DNA of 64,000 nucleotides, taken from contig NZ_MSIF01000013.1 in the NCBI RefSeq assembly GCF_001921215.1, positions 62,001 to 126,000 on the forward strand, given 5' to 3'. Made by a program: the position numbers and the translations under genes. The number at the start of each line of letters is the position of its first letter. Position 1 is the stretch's first letter. This document shows positions 62,412 through 64,000 of this stretch, one piece after another. The notes beneath the pieces are model-generated. The model did no database searches. It worked only from the letters and a program-made list of their open reading frames with translations, and was not told where the DNA came from. The stretch comes from Actinophytocola xinjiangensis. GTDB taxonomy: Bacteria; Actinomycetota; Actinomycetes; Mycobacteriales; Pseudonocardiaceae.

Positions 62412-64000
62412 ATGGCGGAGCTGACGATCTCGTCGGACGAGATTCGCAGTGCGATCGACAACTACGTGTCCAGTTACTCGCCCGACGTCAGTCGGGAGGA
62501 GGTCGGCCTCGTCGTCGACACCGGTGACGGCGTCGCGCACGTCGAGGGCCTGCCCTCGACCATGGCCAACGAGCTGCTGGAGTTCCCCGGTGGCATCCTC
62601 GGCGTCGCCCAGAACCTGGAGCCGCGCCGGATCGGTGTCGTGATCCTGGGCAACTACGAGCAGATCGAGGAGGGCCAGGAGGTCAAGCGGACCGGCCGGA
62701 TCCTCTCGGTCCCGGTCGGCGAGGGCTTCCTCGGCCGGGTCGTCGACCCGCTCGGCAAGCCGCTGGACGGCCTCGGTGACATCGACTCCTCCGAGCGCCG
62801 CGCCCTGGAACTGCAGGCCGCGTCGGTCGTGCAGCGCCAGCCGGTCGGCGAGCCGCTGCAGACCGGGATCACCGCGATCGACGCGATGACCCCGATCGGC
62901 CGCGGTCAGCGCCAGCTGATCATCGGCGACCGCAAGACCGGCAAGACCGCCGTCTGCGTCGACACGATCATCAACCAGCGCGCCAACTGGGAGACCGGCG
63001 ACCCGAAGCAGCAGGTCCGCTGCATCTACGTCGCCGTCGGCCAGAAGGGCTCCACGATCGCCTCGGTCCGCGCGGCGCTGGAGGAGCACGGCGCGCTGGA
63101 GTACACGACGATCGTCGCGGCCCCCGCGTCCGACTCCGCCGGCTTCAAGTGGCTGGCCCCCTACACCGGTTCGGCCATCGGCCAGCACTGGATGTACCAG
63201 GGCAAGCACGTGCTGATCGTGTTCGACGACCTCACCAAGCAGGCCGAGGCCTACCGCGCGCTGTCGCTGCTGCTGCGCCGCCCGCCGGGCCGCGAGGCGT
63301 TCCCCGGCGACGTCTTCTACTTGCACTCCCGTCTGCTGGAGCGCTGCGCGAAGCTGTCCGACGAGCTCGGCGCCGGGTCGCTGACCGGTCTGCCGGTCAT
63401 CGAGACGAAGGCCAACGACATCTCGGCCTACATCCCGACGAACGTCATCTCGATCACCGACGGGCAGTGCTTCTTCCAGTCCGACCTGTTCAACTCCGGT
63501 CAGCGCCCGGCGGTCGACGTGACCACCTCGGTGTCCCGGGTCGGTGGCTCCGCCCAGGTCAAGGCCATGCGCAAGGTCTCCGGCTCGCTGCGCATCGACC
63601 TGTCGCAGTACGAGGAGCTGAAGGCGTTCGCCGCCTTCGCCTCCGACCTGGACGCCACCTCCCGCGCCCAGCTGGACCGGGGCGGCCGGCTCTACGAGCT
63701 GCTCAAGCAGCCGCAGTACTCGCCGGTGCCGGTCGAGCAGCAGGTGGTGACCGTGTTCCTCGGCACCAACGGCCACTACGACGAGGTGCCGGTCGAGGAC
63801 GTCGCGCGGTTCAACCGGGAACTGCTGGAGAACCTGCGGCACCGGCACGAGGGCATCCTCGCCGAGATCCGCTCCGGCGCCCCGTGGACCGACGAGATCG
63901 CCGAGCGGATCATCGAGGCCACCGGCGAGTTCAAGAAGGGCTTCACCACCTCCGAGGGCAAGACCCTGGTGGAGGCCGAGGCCGAGGCCATGGACGCCAA
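62412..64000 (+). CDS. atpA: ATP synthase F1 subunit alpha, 3' end beyond the window
   Basis: 529 full codons are present and the frame is open at the window end; about 15-25 residues are missing if the length is typical. It has the beta-barrel N-domain, the P-loop [10 protein letters not shown] (K178), [21 protein letters not shown], and the arginine-finger region [21 protein letters not shown] followed by [13 protein letters not shown] 62412 is preceded by TAGGAGCGGG. Confidence 0.97.
   Translation, partial: MAELTISSDEIRSAIDNYVSSYSPDVSREEVGLVVDTGDGVAHVEGLPSTMANELLEFPGGILGVAQNLEPRRIGVVILGNYEQIEEGQEVKRTGRILSVPVGEGFLGRVVDPLGKPLDGLGDIDSSERRALELQAASVVQRQPVGEPLQTGITAIDAMTPIGRGQRQLIIGDRKTGKTAVCVDTIINQRANWETGDPKQQVRCIYVAVGQKGSTIASVRAALEEHGALEYTTIVAAPASDSAGFKWLAPYTGSAIGQHWMYQGKHVLIVFDDLTKQAEAYRALSLLLRRPPGREAFPGDVFYLHSRLLERCAKLSDELGAGSLTGLPVIETKANDISAYIPTNVISITDGQCFFQSDLFNSGQRPAVDVTTSVSRVGGSAQVKAMRKVSGSLRIDLSQYEELKAFAAFASDLDATSRAQLDRGGRLYELLKQPQYSPVPVEQQVVTVFLGTNGHYDEVPVEDVARFNRELLENLRHRHEGILAEIRSGAPWTDEIAERIIEATGEFKKGFTTSEGKTLVEAEAEAMDA

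Overview
The window is chromosomal DNA of a high-GC Gram-positive actinomycete. Very high G+C, frequent GTG (and a few TTG) starts, many 4-base GTGA/ATGA gene overlaps, a mycothiol-dependent isomerase-like enzyme, an AfsR/SARP regulator, an EphD-like hydrolase-dehydrogenase fusion and the gene order argS-lysA-hom-thrC-thrB-rho-rpmE-prfA-prmC-(sua5)-glyA-wecA-atpI-atpBEFHA all fit an actinobacterium. A member of the Pseudonocardiaceae is my best guess, but that is inference from gene content only.

Layout. 1-5.6 kb: end of an NAD(P)-binding protein, a small His/Asp/Gln-repeat protein, a POT peptide transporter, a GNAT enzyme, then a leftward unit of DUF1996 protein, DUF305-like lipoprotein and LacI regulator. 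5.6-5.9 kb is a divergent promoter carrying two identical LacI-type palindromes, one in front of that unit and one in front of a secreted GH16 glucanase with two discoidin-like domains. 7.7-16 kb: a sigma-like/DUF742-like fusion, a secreted M14 carboxypeptidase, an orphan response regulator, a DUF574-type methyltransferase, phoU, a small protein, an orphan conservon-type GTPase and a secreted S1 protease. 16-19 kb: a GH115 glucuronidase behind two CGAAA-N-TTTCG palindromes. 19-23.7 kb: two coupled crcB fluoride channel genes, a DUF1232 protein, a tetR/mycothiol-enzyme pair, a lipoprotein and an unrecognised GT-B-like protein. 23.8-31 kb: aspT-aspD-aspT-thrE plus a Rossmann reductase, which reads as an aspartate-to-alanine decarboxylation and exchange cluster. 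31-36 kb: two ESX-like cargo candidates, a small coupled ORF and a convergent AfsR/SARP regulator. 36-42 kb: Nudix protein, tRNA-Arg(CCG), EphD-like fusion, a metal efflux CDF protein with a palindrome inside its promoter, and DUF305/DUF3105 proteins.

42.1-64 kb is the conserved core: arginyl-tRNA synthetase, the lysine/threonine genes (translationally coupled), Rho, ribosomal protein L31, release factor 1 and its methyltransferase, threonylcarbamoyl-AMP synthase, serine hydroxymethyltransferase, the GlcNAc-1-phosphate transferase that starts polyprenyl-linked glycan assembly, and the F1Fo ATP synthase operon, cut in atpA by the window end.

I see no insertion sequence, integrase, prophage, CRISPR array or large biosynthetic cluster. 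The points most worth attention are the two pairs of sugar-regulon operators, the double-AspT decarboxylation cluster, the sigma/DUF742 fusion beside scattered conservon parts, the ESX-like pair, a protease whose frame continues into a glycine-rich tail after its stop, and a DUF3105 lipoprotein with no ordinary start codon.
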